The notes: generated by a model from the sequence alone, not told the origin. A stretch of DNA of 64,000 nucleotides from Collinsella aerofaciens (GCA_030826265.1 JAPJOH010000009.1:7025-71024), one strand, 5' to 3'; counted from the first letter of the stretch, positions 8,256 to 16,864 are shown. Numbers and translations are program-made.

Positions 8256-9593
8256 TTAGGGAAGTTCGCGCTTGACAACCTCGACGATGTCGTCGACAAC
8301 GCGCTGGGTCAGCTCGTGCGTCTCGGCCTCGGCCATCACGCGGACCAGCGGCTCGGTACCGCTCGGGCGCACCAGAATGCGGCCGCGGCCGTCAAGCTCC
8401 TTCTCGGCGGCAGCGACGGCATCCCAGATGGGCTGGCAATCGTCCAGACCAGCCTTGTTGTCGGAATGCACGTTGACGAGTACCTGCGGGTACTTCTTCA
8501 TGATACCGGCAAGATCGGTGAGGGTGCGACCGGTGCGCTTGAGCACGGCCAGCAGCTGCAGAGCCGTCACCAGGCCGTCACCGGTGGTGTTGTGCTCCAG
8601 GAAGATGATGTGGCCGGACTGTTCGCCGCCGATGACGGCGCCGTCCGCGAGCATGCGCTCCAGAACGTAGCGGTCGCCCACGGCGGTCTGGACCATCTCG
8701 AAGCCCTGCTCCTTCATAGCGATGGAGAAGCCCAGGTTGCACATGACGGTCGAGACGATCTCGGAGTTGGCGAGCTTGCCGCGAGCGGCGAGGTCAGAAC
8801 CGCAGATAGCCAGGATGTAGTCACCGTCGATCTCATTGCCCTCGCTGTCCACGAACAGTACGCGGTCGGCGTCGCCGTCGTGGGCCAGGCCGATATCAGC
8901 ATGGGTGCGCAGCACGAGCTCGCGAAGGGGCTCGAGGTGCGTAGAGCCGCACTCAACATTAATGTCGGTGCCGCAATAATCGGTGTTGATGGCATGGACC
9001 GTGGCACCCAGGCGCTGCAGCGCGGCGGGCGTGGTCTGGCAAGAAGCACCGTGGCCGCAGTCGACGGCAACGACCAGGCCGTCGAGCCTCAGGCCATCAA
9101 GCGTATCGATGGCGTGGTCGACGTATGCCTTGCGAGCGTCCTTCATCTTGATGATGTGGCCCACGCCGGCACCGGTCGGCAGCGTGTCGGCAGCCATGGC
9201 TTCCTCGGACATGACCCAGGCGCTGATCTCTTCCTCGACAGCATCGGGAAGCTTCATGCCCTTGCGGCTAAAGAACTTGATGCCATTAAACTCCGGCGGA
9301 TTATGCGAAGCAGAGATGACGATGCCGCCATCGAGCTCGTTTTGAACGGTGAGCAGCGCCACGGCCGGCGTAGGGATAACGCCGCAGCAGTGCGGACGGC
9401 CGCCCTCGGCCATAATGCCGGCGGTCAGAGCGCTCTCGAGCATGGTGCCCGAAAGACGCGTATCGCGGCCGATGCAGATGTCCGGACCAAGGAACTTGGT
9501 CGCCGCACGGCCCAGGCGAAACGCGAGGTCGCACGAGAGGTCGGCATTGGCGACGCCACGGACGCCGTCGGTACCGAAGATGTTCTGGGGCAT
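8256..9593 (-). CDS. glmM: phosphoglucosamine mutase
   Basis: The 445-residue protein converts glucosamine-6-phosphate to glucosamine-1-phosphate for UDP-GlcNAc and peptidoglycan synthesis. All phosphohexomutase motifs are present: FGTDGVRG at the N-terminus, the catalytic serine in ISASHNPP (Ser96), the metal site DGDADR, the sugar loop GGEQSGHIIF and the C-terminal phosphate site RPSGTEPLVRVM. Start 9593 is preceded by AAGGAG at 7 bases; a longer in-frame start lacks a site. It follows rplM-rpsI behind a terminator and precedes the IIA gene and nagB. Confidence 0.95.
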   Translation of the reverse strand: MPQNIFGTDGVRGVANADLSCDLAFRLGRAATKFLGPDICIGRDTRLSGTMLESALTAGIMAEGGRPHCCGVIPTPAVALLTVQNELDGGIVISASHNPPEFNGIKFFSRKGMKLPDAVEEEISAWVMSEEAMAADTLPTGAGVGHIIKMKDARKAYVDHAIDTLDGLRLDGLVVAVDCGHGASCQTTPAALQRLGATVHAINTDYCGTDINVECGSTHLEPLRELVLRTHADIGLAHDGDADRVLFVDSEGNEIDGDYILAICGSDLAARGKLANSEIVSTVMCNLGFSIAMKEQGFEMVQTAVGDRYVLERMLADGAVIGGEQSGHIIFLEHNTTGDGLVTALQLLAVLKRTGRTLTDLAGIMKKYPQVLVNVHSDNKAGLDDCQPIWDAVAAAEKELDGRGRILVRPSGTEPLVRVMAEAETHELTQRVVDDIVEVVKRELP

Positions 9594-9642
9594 AGGATCG
9601 CTCCTTCCCAAGTGGGCAAAACACAGTCGCCCACCCTAGTCG

Positions 9643-9686
9643 AAAAAGAAAAGCGGGACCCGCCGAGCAATCGGCAGGCCCCGCTT
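9643..9686 (-). terminator. rho-independent terminator after rpsI
   Basis: On the minus strand AAGCGGG...CCCGCTT forms a stem with an inner GC-rich hairpin, followed by TTCTTTTTCG. It separates the ribosomal operon from glmM. Confidence 0.85.
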
Positions 9687-9716
9687 GTACATTGTATCTC
9701 GTAAGGAGATAAAACC

Positions 9717-10112
<396 letters not shown>

Positions 10113-10114
10113 CT

Positions 10115-10558
10115 TTAAGCCTCCAGCTCAATCTTCGTGGGGTTCTGGGCAGCGTGCGGATGCTCGGCACCAGCGTAGACCTTAAGCTTGGTCATCTGGG
10201 CACGGCCGAGGGTGGTCTTGGGCAGCATGCCGCGAACGGCGCGCTCGATGACCTTCTCCGGGTGCTTCTCCATAGCCTGGCGGAAGCTCTCAGCCTTGAG
10301 GCCGCCGTTGTAGCCGCTGTGGCGATAATAGGTCTTCGTGTCGGCCTTGTTACCGGTAAGCTGGACCTTATCGGCGTTGATGACGACAACGAAGTCGCCG
10401 CAGTCGCTGTTGGGCGTGAACTGGGGCTTGTTCTTACCGCGCAGGATCATTGCGATCTGGGTGGCAAGACGGCCCAGGACAGCACCATCGGCGTCGACGA
10501 GAACCCAGTTGCGCTGGACCTCGCCCTGCTTGGCGTAGTGAGTCGATTTCGAAATCAC
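10115..10558 (-). CDS. rplM: 50S ribosomal protein L13
   Basis: The 147-residue protein matches L13: [38 protein letters not shown] and [12 protein letters not shown] are diagnostic. Translation starts at a GTG (10558) with GGAGGAG five bases upstream. It is the first gene of the rplM-rpsI operon. A strong sigma-70-type promoter lies 66-94 bases upstream of the start. I did not recognise an L13 autoregulatory leader, although the ~60-base 5' UTR could hold a simple one. Confidence 0.98.
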   Translation of the reverse strand: MISKSTHYAKQGEVQRNWVLVDADGAVLGRLATQIAMILRGKNKPQFTPNSDCGDFVVVINADKVQLTGNKADTKTYYRHSGYNGGLKAESFRQAMEKHPEKVIERAVRGMLPKTTLGRAQMTKLKVYAGAEHPHAAQNPTKIELEA

Positions 10559-10624
10559 TTAGACTCCTCCATGTACAGTACGTGTTGTTACAGAGATTCA
10601 CGGGGCTCTGCAAGTAACCCGTCC

Positions 10625-10652
10625 ATATTACCCCGCTCGCCGCCCGAGTCAA
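10625..10652 (-). promoter_or_regulatory. promoter of rplM-rpsI
   Basis: On the minus strand TTGACT (10652-10647) and TAATAT (10630-10625) are separated by 16 bases, close to the vegetative consensus, upstream of rplM. Confidence 0.75.
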
Positions 10653-10715
10653 CAGGTATTTTGGCTCCGACCAGAGTTTCTGCACATGTCGTCCACGGGT
10701 CATGTCGTCGCGACG

Positions 10716-11594
10716 CTAGCGCTCGACAAACGCCTCGATATCTCCCAGCAAACGCTTTGCCTCCTGGCGGCCCTGAATATACAGATCGAGAAGCTTTACC
10801 GAATCGTGCTCAACGTGGCCGACCTCGACCGGCTTTTGCGGAGCAACAACCAGTGCGCGGCCCTCGCGCTCATACTTCCACAGATGCATGCGCTGGATGT
10901 TATAGCGGTCGTGGCGCGTCTCGATAGCCTCGAGCAGATAAGGGTAGTCGGCATAGCGAGCGCGCGCGGCGGGCATAAACTCGTAGGGCTTTTTCTCGTA
11001 CGAGCGGTCCTGCGTGACAATGACAACCGCGCGATCGAAGCCCGCCTCCTCCAGCACGTGCTCGATAGGGACCGAATCGGCTACGCCGCCGTCGACGTAT
11101 TTGTGCCCATCGATCTCGACCGGCGGCGTCACCAGCGGCAGCGACGTCGATGCGCGCACGGCGTCGAGGTCAAGTACGGCGCTTTTGACCGGCAGGTAGG
11201 CAGCGGTTCCAAACAGCATGTCCGTCGCGACAGCGTACATCTCGATGGGACTCGCGTCGAACGTCTCGTTGTCAAAAGGATCCAGACGGTCCTGGACATC
11301 GTTGAAGATAAAGTCGTAACCCACAATGGAGCCCGTGGACGCAAACGATGCGGCGCCCATGAAGCGGCTATCGTTGCAGAAAGCCAGGTTGATGCGGTTG
11401 GCACGGCCGATCTGGTGCGACTTGTAGTTCACGCCGTTGAGGGCGCCGGCCGATACACCGTAGACAGCCGGAATCTCAACGCCAGCCTCCATGAGAACGT
11501 CGAGCACGCCCGCGGTAAACTGCCCACGAAAACTGCCGCCCTCCAGGACGAGCGCGACCTTGCCGGCGTTCTTTGCCTTATCTTCTGCAGTCAT
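10716..11594 (-). CDS. patatin-like phospholipase family protein
   Basis: The 292-residue protein has the patatin catalytic dyad: the oxyanion GGSFRGQFTAGVL (~19-31), nucleophile serine in GVSAGALNG, and the aspartate in YVDGGVADSVP. No signal peptide or membrane segment is present, so it should be cytoplasmic, as for the YjjU/YlbK-like bacterial patatins. The lipid or ester substrate is unknown. Gene context gives no help: it is flanked by the ribosomal operon and a repeat region. Confidence 0.9.
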   Translation of the reverse strand: MTAEDKAKNAGKVALVLEGGSFRGQFTAGVLDVLMEAGVEIPAVYGVSAGALNGVNYKSHQIGRANRINLAFCNDSRFMGAASFASTGSIVGYDFIFNDVQDRLDPFDNETFDASPIEMYAVATDMLFGTAAYLPVKSAVLDLDAVRASTSLPLVTPPVEIDGHKYVDGGVADSVPIEHVLEEAGFDRAVVIVTQDRSYEKKPYEFMPAARARYADYPYLLEAIETRHDRYNIQRMHLWKYEREGRALVVAPQKPVEVGHVEHDSVKLLDLYIQGRQEAKRLLGDIEAFVER

Positions 11595-11679
11595 ATTGAC
11601 CTCCTGCGATTGCGTTTTGGCTTTCTTCTACCCAGTTTTGGGATGGCGAGCGCGCAGGTTTTTCAAGGCGGCAGGTGAA

Positions 11680-11955
11680 GCGGAAAGTGTGTCCCAGTTT
11701 GAGGCGAGATTCCGGGACGGATTTTCCGCTAGCCATTCATTTGGAAACTGCATCCCATTCCGAACGAGGATTCCGGGATGTACTTTCCGCTTGAGCTGCC
11801 ATTGGGAAAGCATATCCCACTCTACGGCTCGATTCCGGGTCGCAGTTTCCGCTTGAGGCATCATCCGGAAACTACGTCCCAGTCTGAGCGCGGATTCCGG
11901 GACGTGCTTTCCGCCTGGGCTGCCATCGGGAAAGCGCGTCCCACTCTGCGTCACT
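11680..11955. repeat. 62-bp tandem repeat array with internal dyads
   Basis: Four full units and a partial fifth begin with GGAAA at 11682, 11743, 11805, 11867 and 11929, spaced 61 or 62 bases. Each full unit has the form GGAAA-n4-RTCCCA, a ~14-base spacer, then GATTCCGGG-n6-TTTCCGC, so GGAAA/TTTCC and TCCC/GGGA pair as a hairpin. In unit 2 the change to ATCCC is matched by GGGAT, a compensatory change. No coding frame fits, since 62 is not a multiple of three. Confidence 0.8.
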
Positions 11956-11974
11956 GAGGCGTTTTCTTTACGCC

Positions 11975-12218
11975 CGCGCCCTGCACAGAGTTCGATTCTC
12001 CGCGGTGCGGGAGGGGATCCGCTGATGCGGCGCATGGCCGGCTGAGATTCGATAAACATCGCATCCGTTTTGAGTCGAAGTTTTCGCGGAGAATCCGCGT
12101 ATTTGCTTCGCAAATACGCACCGGCTTCGGCCGCCTGCCGGCGTCCTCGCCCGCTCGCTACAAACGCTCCGCGTTTGTTTAACGCTCGCGCCCTGCATAG
12201 AGTTCGATTCTCCGCGGT
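11975..12218. repeat. two inverted copies of the tmRNA T-arm sequence
   Basis: The strings CGCGCCCTGCA-Y-AGAGTTCGATTCTCCGCGG occur at 11975-12004 and 12188-12217 on the plus strand. Their AGTTCGATTCTCCGCG part equals the 3' T-arm of tmRNA, which is encoded on the minus strand immediately to the right. Between the copies lie small GC-rich hairpins, for example GTATTTG-CTTCG-CAAATAC and ACAAACG-CTC-CGCGTTTGT. No gene is seen here. Confidence 0.65.
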
Positions 12219-12230
12219 ATCTGTAAGTAA

Positions 12231-12263
12231 TAAAAAAGCAGGTAGAGACACTTCTCTACCTGC
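12231..12263 (-). terminator. rho-independent terminator of tmRNA
   Basis: On the minus strand GCAGGTAGAGA and TCTCTACCTGC form a perfect 11-bp stem with a 4-base loop followed by TTTTTTATT, 11 bases after the CCA end of tmRNA. Confidence 0.92.
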
Positions 12264-12273
12264 CTGTTACTTA

Positions 12274-12637
12274 TGGTGGAGGCGCGGAGAATCGAACTCC
12301 GGTCCACGAAAGCCCCCTGATTGGCATCTCCAAGCTCAGTCGCTGGTTTAGTCTCGGACGCTTTGCGCGCAGCGACACGCTCGCGGCATCCCAACCGGTT
12401 CGGTCTTAGCCCGCGCCATACCGATTACGTGCGCGGGAGCATTCCCCTAACATGACGTCGCGCCGGTGTCGGGGAAATCACCGGGTTGACGCGCCGCTAT
12501 AAACTAAGCAGCGAGAGCCATAGGCTCAAAAGAAGAGTTGTTGTCAATTCAATTTGACGGTACCCCTGTTTAACGAGGCGAGGAGACCTCGGCTTGCTTC
12601 CTCTCTCAGAGCTATCGTGTCGAAACCAGTCGCCCCC
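12274..12637 (-). ncRNA. ssrA: transfer-messenger RNA (tmRNA)
   Basis: The 5' end GGGGGCGACTGGTTTCGAC and the 3' end CGGAGTTCGATTCTCCG-CGCCTCC-ACCA pair as a tRNA-like acceptor: GGGGGCG with CGCCTCC, one G-U, discriminator A and encoded CCA. The T-arm is a perfect 5-bp stem with loop TTCGATT. The tag frame at 12545-12504 reads DNNSSFEPMALAA followed by TAG; the final ALAA is the normal degradation signal. The exact resume codon cannot be fixed by eye. The length of about 364 nt and the GC-rich pseudoknot region after the tag are normal for a one-piece tmRNA. It rescues stalled ribosomes together with SmpB. Confidence 0.95.
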
Positions 12638-12874
12638 GAATGTTGGGAAAGTCTGGATGGCATTGGGCACGAGCGCCCAACACCCGTCGACTTTTCAAGG
12701 AACATGCAGGGCGAGCCCCGCTTGTGGAGTGTTATCTTACCACGTTCTGAAAGCGGACAGCTGTTCTATGCACGAGCTGTGAAGACCCCAATGTGCGCCG
12801 CACTTCGCACTTTTGCTACCGATCGCGTCACGTATATTTTCGCCAAGCAAAATTGACCCGTCGAAAGGACCGTT

Positions 12875-13309
12875 ATGGATACCAAGCAGCAACTTGTCAA
12901 TGCCCTCGCAGGCCTGGGCTCAACCATTACCGAAGCTATGGATGTCATCGAAGGCTTTGTCCCCTGCGGACATCCCGCCCTCACGGTTTCGAACGCCCTT
13001 GTTGCGCTGGACGCTGACGATGATGCAGCTCTCGCCCAGCAGCTTGAGACCGTCGAGGGCTTTATCGACCACGTGAGCGAAAACCGCGGCGTGACCGCCT
13101 ACCACGGCGTCGAGGTCGAGCTCGCGGGTCCCAAAGCCGATCTGCTCGCAGCAATCCGCGAGGTAGGCGCCCTTATGCAGACCGCAGGCGTCAAAAACAC
13201 CCAGGTCAACGAGTGGGTCTACCGCAGCCTGGCAGCACTCGACAGCTCCGACGAAAAGGCAGCCGAGCAGCTCGCAGAAAGTCCCGCCATTAAGGCCGAG
13301 CTTTTGTAA
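12875..13309 (+). CDS. hypothetical protein, small helical
   Basis: The 144-residue product is not recognised. It is alanine-rich, acidic and predicted mainly helical, with no signal peptide or membrane segment and one CGH motif near residue 33. GAAAGGACC lies seven bases before the ATG, and base composition matches the neighbours, so the frame is probably real. It lies alone between tmRNA and the toxin-antitoxin module; a hairpin follows the stop. Confidence 0.7.
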   Translation: MDTKQQLVNALAGLGSTITEAMDVIEGFVPCGHPALTVSNALVALDADDDAALAQQLETVEGFIDHVSENRGVTAYHGVEVELAGPKADLLAAIREVGALMQTAGVKNTQVNEWVYRSLAALDSSDEKAAEQLAESPAIKAELL

Positions 13310-13318
13310 ATAGCAGAC

Positions 13319-13355
13319 GCGGGCCCCTTGGCGCATCGTCGTCCAAGAGGCCCGC
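13319..13355. terminator. hairpin between convergent genes
   Basis: GCGGGCC pairs with GGCCCGC, with inner TTGG/CCAA pairing. It lies between convergent genes ending at 13309 and 13368. There is no long T-run, so termination is likely but not certain. Confidence 0.45.
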
Positions 13356-13367
13356 AAACAGTTCGCG

Positions 13368-13883
13368 TCAACCGATAGCCGCGCCGCCACGTTCGGTCAA
13401 AGCCAGAATTGGCATCATTTGGCGCGGGGTCTTTGCTGCAAGATCGGCATGTTCGAGCAGCTTGCGATCGTTAGTTACCAAGTAATCAACCTGGGCGCGT
13501 TTGCATGCGGCGAGTACCAAGTTGTCCTCGTAATCGCGATGGAGCGTCAGATATTTGTCGGCTAGCCACAGATCGGATGCATCAGCGCCCACGGCCGTGG
13601 CGTTTTCGGTCATGTTCCGAACAAACGCCAGCGTCGCATCGCCAATTGCACGGGCAGATGCCTCGTCGAGCGCTCCCCCGCTGGCAAGAACGCTGCGCTT
13701 CAGTTCGTGTTGGACAACGTACAGCACGTCCTTGGCGATATGCACCGGAAAGAACAGCAATGCCCCCGCCTCCGTCGCCTGCCCAATAAACGCGCGTGCG
13801 GCAAGCGACTCGGCATGGTCGGCGCAAAACGAATCGACCCATACGTTGGCATCCACCATTATTTTGAGGGGAGCCCCGCTCAC
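13368..13883 (-). CDS. PIN domain toxin (putative ribonuclease)
   Basis: From a GTG start at 13883 the protein is 171 residues. It opens with MVDANVWVDSF, the first PIN strand with a catalytic Asp, and carries the later acidic cluster DYEDNLVLAACKRAQVDYLVTND typical of PIN nucleases. The GTG overlaps the antitoxin stop (GTGA), and AGGGG lies ahead of it, so the two are translationally coupled. PIN toxins cleave RNA with Mg2+; the target here is unknown. A longer open frame upstream only overlaps the antitoxin gene. Confidence 0.85.
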   Translation of the reverse strand: MSGAPLKIMVDANVWVDSFCADHAESLAARAFIGQATEAGALLFFPVHIAKDVLYVVQHELKRSVLASGGALDEASARAIGDATLAFVRNMTENATAVGADASDLWLADKYLTLHRDYEDNLVLAACKRAQVDYLVTNDRKLLEHADLAAKTPRQMMPILALTERGGAAIG

Positions 13884-14233
13884 AGGATCATCCCCTTTTG
13901 GCGATAGCGCTCGTCCATGGCTTCGGAATAGATTGTGTCCCAATCGCGATCGTCGGATACAGGCGACGCAGCGATGCCCATATCTGCATAAAGCCGGTCT
14001 GCCACTGCCCACGACGCGGCGAACGGAGTATCGGGCGCGACGGCCTGCTGCCGGTCGTCGACGGCCGCAAGCACTTCCTCGCACTGCCCGCCACCCTGCG
14101 CGACCTTGGCCACCACCTTTTTGATGAGCTCGGGCAGCGACCCGCCCGAAAGCCGCAGCGCCTCCTCGGCACGGTTCTTGACCTGGCGATCCACGCGAAC
14201 GTTCACCTGCGCCATGCCGCTAACAGCACCCAC
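13880..14233 (-). CDS. RelB/DinJ-like antitoxin
   Basis: The product is about 117 residues from GTG 14233, or 111 from ATG 14215. AAGGGAG precedes the GTG, which I prefer. MAQVNVRVDRQVKNRAEEAL is a ribbon-helix-helix start of the RelB/DinJ type, followed by helical segments and an acidic C-terminal part that would bind the toxin. Such antitoxins repress their own operon. A perfect inverted repeat lies at the promoter immediately upstream. Pairing a DinJ-like antitoxin with a PIN toxin, rather than a RelE/YafQ toxin, is less usual. Confidence 0.82.
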   Translation of the reverse strand: MGAVSGMAQVNVRVDRQVKNRAEEALRLSGGSLPELIKKVVAKVAQGGGQCEEVLAAVDDRQQAVAPDTPFAASWAVADRLYADMGIAASPVSDDRDWDTIYSEAMDERYRQKGMIL

Positions 14234-14253
14234 GTCGATCCCGCTCCCTTCAA

Positions 14254-14302
14254 TTGCTAGCCATGCTAGCAACACTATATCGAGAAGCTAACAAATGGTC
14301 AA
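14254..14302 (-). promoter_or_regulatory. promoter and operator of the PIN toxin-antitoxin operon
   Basis: On the minus strand TTGACC (14302-14297) and TATAGT (14279-14274) are separated by exactly 17 bases. Immediately downstream is the perfect inverted repeat TTGCTAGC-CAT-GCTAGCAA (14254-14272), ideally placed for repression at the start site by the ribbon-helix-helix antitoxin. Confidence 0.85.
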
Positions 14303-14376
14303 ATGCAAAAGGCCTGCGCCCGGACGACACCGATGCCGTCTGGGCGCAGGCCAGATAACGTGCGCGAACACGTCTG

Positions 14377-16452
14377 CTAGCGCAGGTAAGCCTTCGCGTT
14401 GCCCAGGCTGTAGGCAATCGTCGAGCCGTTGTGCAGCAGTGACGACGTCTGCGGAGTGATCATGCCGGTAATACCCAATGCCAACAGCGCCGAGTTGGTG
14501 AGCATCACCTTGGAATACGAACTCGACAGACGGTCGATAAGCCCCTGACTCATGCGGCGCAGGCGCACGATTGCGGCCAGATCTGTATCGGTCAGGATGA
14601 TATCGGCGACCTCCTTGGCGATGTCGCTTCCACCGCCCATGGCCAGACCCACATCGGCCAGACCCAGCGCCGGTGAGTCGTTGACGCCGTCGCCCACCAT
14701 GGCAACGTGGCGCCCCTCGCCCTTAATGCGCTCCACATACGCGTACTTGTCCTCGGGCAGCAGCTCGGCCTTAAACTCGTCGACACCTGCCTCGCGAGCA
14801 ATGCGCTCGGCCGTGCGCTCCGAGTCGCCCGTGAGCATGACCACGTGCTTAACGCCCAACGCGTGCAAGTCGGCGATGGCCTCGCGGACCCCGGGCTTAA
14901 GCGGGTCCTCGATACCGAGCACGCCCACAACGGTGCCATCGACCGCCAGATACAGCGGCGACAGGCCCTGCATCTGGAGCTCGATTTGCTCCTTAATGTC
15001 GAACTCGAGCTGCGCGCCCTCATCCTCGAATACAAAGTGCGCAGAACCGATGATGGCGCGACGCCCTTCAATGGACGAAGCGATGCCGTGCGCCACGATG
15101 TACTCGACCGCAGCGTGACGCTCGCGGTGCTCGAGCCCGCGCTCGCGTGCCGCATTGACCACGGCGCGCGCCACCGGATGCGGGAAATGCTCCTCCAAGC
15201 AAGCGGAAAGGCGCAGGATCTCGTCCTCGCTCCAGCCATCGGTCGTGAGCACGCAAGCTAGACGCGGCTGGGCCTCGGTCAGCGTACCGGTCTTATCAAA
15301 CACAATGGTGTCGGCCTTGGCAAACGACTCAAAGTACTTCGCACCCTTGACCATGACGCCCATCTTGGCGGCATCGCTCATGGCGGTCATGACGGCGACG
15401 GAACCCGTGAGCTTGAGTGCGCACGAGTAGTCGACCATCAGCGCCGCTGAGGTCTTGATGAGGCTACGTGTGGTAAGTGCAACCAGGCCCGCGAGCAGGA
15501 AGTTCCACGGGACGATCTTGTTGGCGAGGTCCTCCATATGCGACTGGCCCTCGGACTTGAGCGAGTCGGCCGTCTGCACGAGCGAGACGATCGAGCGGAG
15601 CTTGGTCTGAGCCGTGTTGGCGCGCACGCGCACCAAGATGCTGCCATCTTCCACGACGGTACCGGCGAACACGTCGTCGCCCACGCTGCGCTCGACGGCC
15701 AGCGGCTCGCCCGTCAGGGTCGCCTGGTTGACCATAGCGCTCCCCTGCTCGACCACGCCGTCGATGCAGATAGACACGCCGGTGCGCACGGCGACCAGAT
15801 CGCCGGGCTCAAGCTCGGTCGCGGCAACGCTTACCTCGGTGTCGCCGACGACCTTTTGCGCCTTGTCGGGCACATCGAGCAGCGAGTTGATGAGCTCGTT
15901 TTCGCTCATGGCGCGGGTGTAGTCCTCGAGCAGCTCGCCCACGTTGAGCAGGAACATTGTCTGGCCCGCGGTATCGACATCACGCTTGACGAACGAAATG
16001 CCGATGGCCGAAGCGTCGAGCACGGGAACGGTCAGGCGCGGCTGCGCCAGCTCATGAAGGGCAGCGCGCAAAAATGCCATGTAACCGGCCACGACAAACA
16101 CCGCACGCAGCGGCGTAGGCAAGAACCAGCGACGTGCGTAATGGGCACCGACGAGTGTCGCCAGGTCCATAACGAGTTTGTGCTTGCGCGGCTCGAGTTG
16201 CATCACGTAGCCCGACTTGGCATCGGCGATAGCTTGAGCATCGAGCGCGCCCAAGGCGTCGAGCACGCTTGCGCGGCGCGGCTCGTCGTACTCCAGCGCC
16301 ATCTGGCCAATACGGCCATACACGCGCACCTTGTGCACGCCGTCGATATCGCCGCTGAGCTTAAGAAGTGCATCGAGATCGCTCTCTGGCACAGGACCCG
16401 CCAATTGAAGACGGGTCCTGCCGGGGATCTCGCTAATAATCGAGAATCTCAT
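14377..16452 (-). CDS. P1B-type heavy-metal translocating ATPase
   Basis: The 691-residue protein has an N-terminal ~65-residue HMA-like region without the usual CxxC, an actuator motif TGEP, phosphorylation site DKTGTLTEA, nucleotide-site HP locus (HFPHPVARA), MVGDGVNDSPAL, and a C-terminal LLHNGSTIAYSLGNAKAYL. The membrane metal-site motif reads DYSCALKLTG instead of the CPC of copper and zinc pumps. This SCA variant defines a group with uncertain substrate. It is followed in the genome order by, and co-directional with, a small glycine-zipper membrane protein at 16471-16716, as in CtpC-type systems that have an accessory protein. Metal export is likely; the metal is not known. Confidence 0.88.
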   Translation of the reverse strand: MRFSIISEIPGRTRLQLAGPVPESDLDALLKLSGDIDGVHKVRVYGRIGQMALEYDEPRRASVLDALGALDAQAIADAKSGYVMQLEPRKHKLVMDLATLVGAHYARRWFLPTPLRAVFVVAGYMAFLRAALHELAQPRLTVPVLDASAIGISFVKRDVDTAGQTMFLLNVGELLEDYTRAMSENELINSLLDVPDKAQKVVGDTEVSVAATELEPGDLVAVRTGVSICIDGVVEQGSAMVNQATLTGEPLAVERSVGDDVFAGTVVEDGSILVRVRANTAQTKLRSIVSLVQTADSLKSEGQSHMEDLANKIVPWNFLLAGLVALTTRSLIKTSAALMVDYSCALKLTGSVAVMTAMSDAAKMGVMVKGAKYFESFAKADTIVFDKTGTLTEAQPRLACVLTTDGWSEDEILRLSACLEEHFPHPVARAVVNAARERGLEHRERHAAVEYIVAHGIASSIEGRRAIIGSAHFVFEDEGAQLEFDIKEQIELQMQGLSPLYLAVDGTVVGVLGIEDPLKPGVREAIADLHALGVKHVVMLTGDSERTAERIAREAGVDEFKAELLPEDKYAYVERIKGEGRHVAMVGDGVNDSPALGLADVGLAMGGGSDIAKEVADIILTDTDLAAIVRLRRMSQGLIDRLSSSYSKVMLTNSALLALGITGMITPQTSSLLHNGSTIAYSLGNAKAYLR

Positions 16453-16470
16453 AGTTTGTGCCTGGGAGCG

Positions 16471-16716
16471 TTACTCGGCTGCCTCATCAGCAGCGGCCTC
16501 GCTCTGGGTGATGTAGGCCGCCTCGGCAACCATGTCGTCGACATTAGCCTTGGCCTGCTCAACCATGTCCTGGTAGCCGTTCTTAATGCGCATGCCGCAC
16601 GCAATGCCCTGCACGCAGGCGTTCTTGACCGGAGCGCTGGTAAGCAGCTTGATGCCGGCCGTGCCAAGCAGAAAACCGCCACCGACAAGCAGGGTGTTAA
16701 ACGTCGACTTCTTCAT
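16471..16716 (-). CDS. small membrane-associated protein beside the P-type ATPase (DUF6110/DUF1490-like)
   Basis: The 81-residue protein starts at 16716 behind AAGGGAGAAG. Residues 8-26 (LLVGGGFLLGTAGIKLLTS) form one glycine-rich hydrophobic helix, followed by an amphipathic stretch and an acidic tail. It resembles small proteins coded next to P1B ATPases, by analogy the DUF1490 partner of mycobacterial CtpC. It lies 18 bases upstream of the ATPase start and should be co-transcribed. A chaperone or stabiliser role is inference from context. Confidence 0.7.
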   Translation of the reverse strand: MKKSTFNTLLVGGGFLLGTAGIKLLTSAPVKNACVQGIACGMRIKNGYQDMVEQAKANVDDMVAEAAYITQSEAAADEAAE

Positions 16717-16864
16717 GTTGCTTCTCCCTTTTGCCGCATTGGACGCGGCACGGTGCCTCAGCACCCGAGTAAATAAGTTTGCTCGGGCACACTTTTGAGA
16801 CTAGTTTAGTATAATTATTTGGTCAACAACGGCTAACTTTTTGGAAACTATGGGGGTGAACTCA

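Noticed and set aside
11680..11955. CRISPR array
   Set aside because: The ~62-bp units are degenerate throughout, with no constant repeat/unique spacer division and no cas genes nearby.
11975..12218. tRNA gene on the plus strand
   Set aside because: Only a T-arm-like segment is present; no acceptor, D or anticodon arm can be folded around it.
11628..12251. 207-codon open frame across the 62-bp repeats
   Set aside because: The repeat period is not a multiple of three, the peptide has no consistent repeat, and the frame crosses hairpins and the tmRNA terminator.
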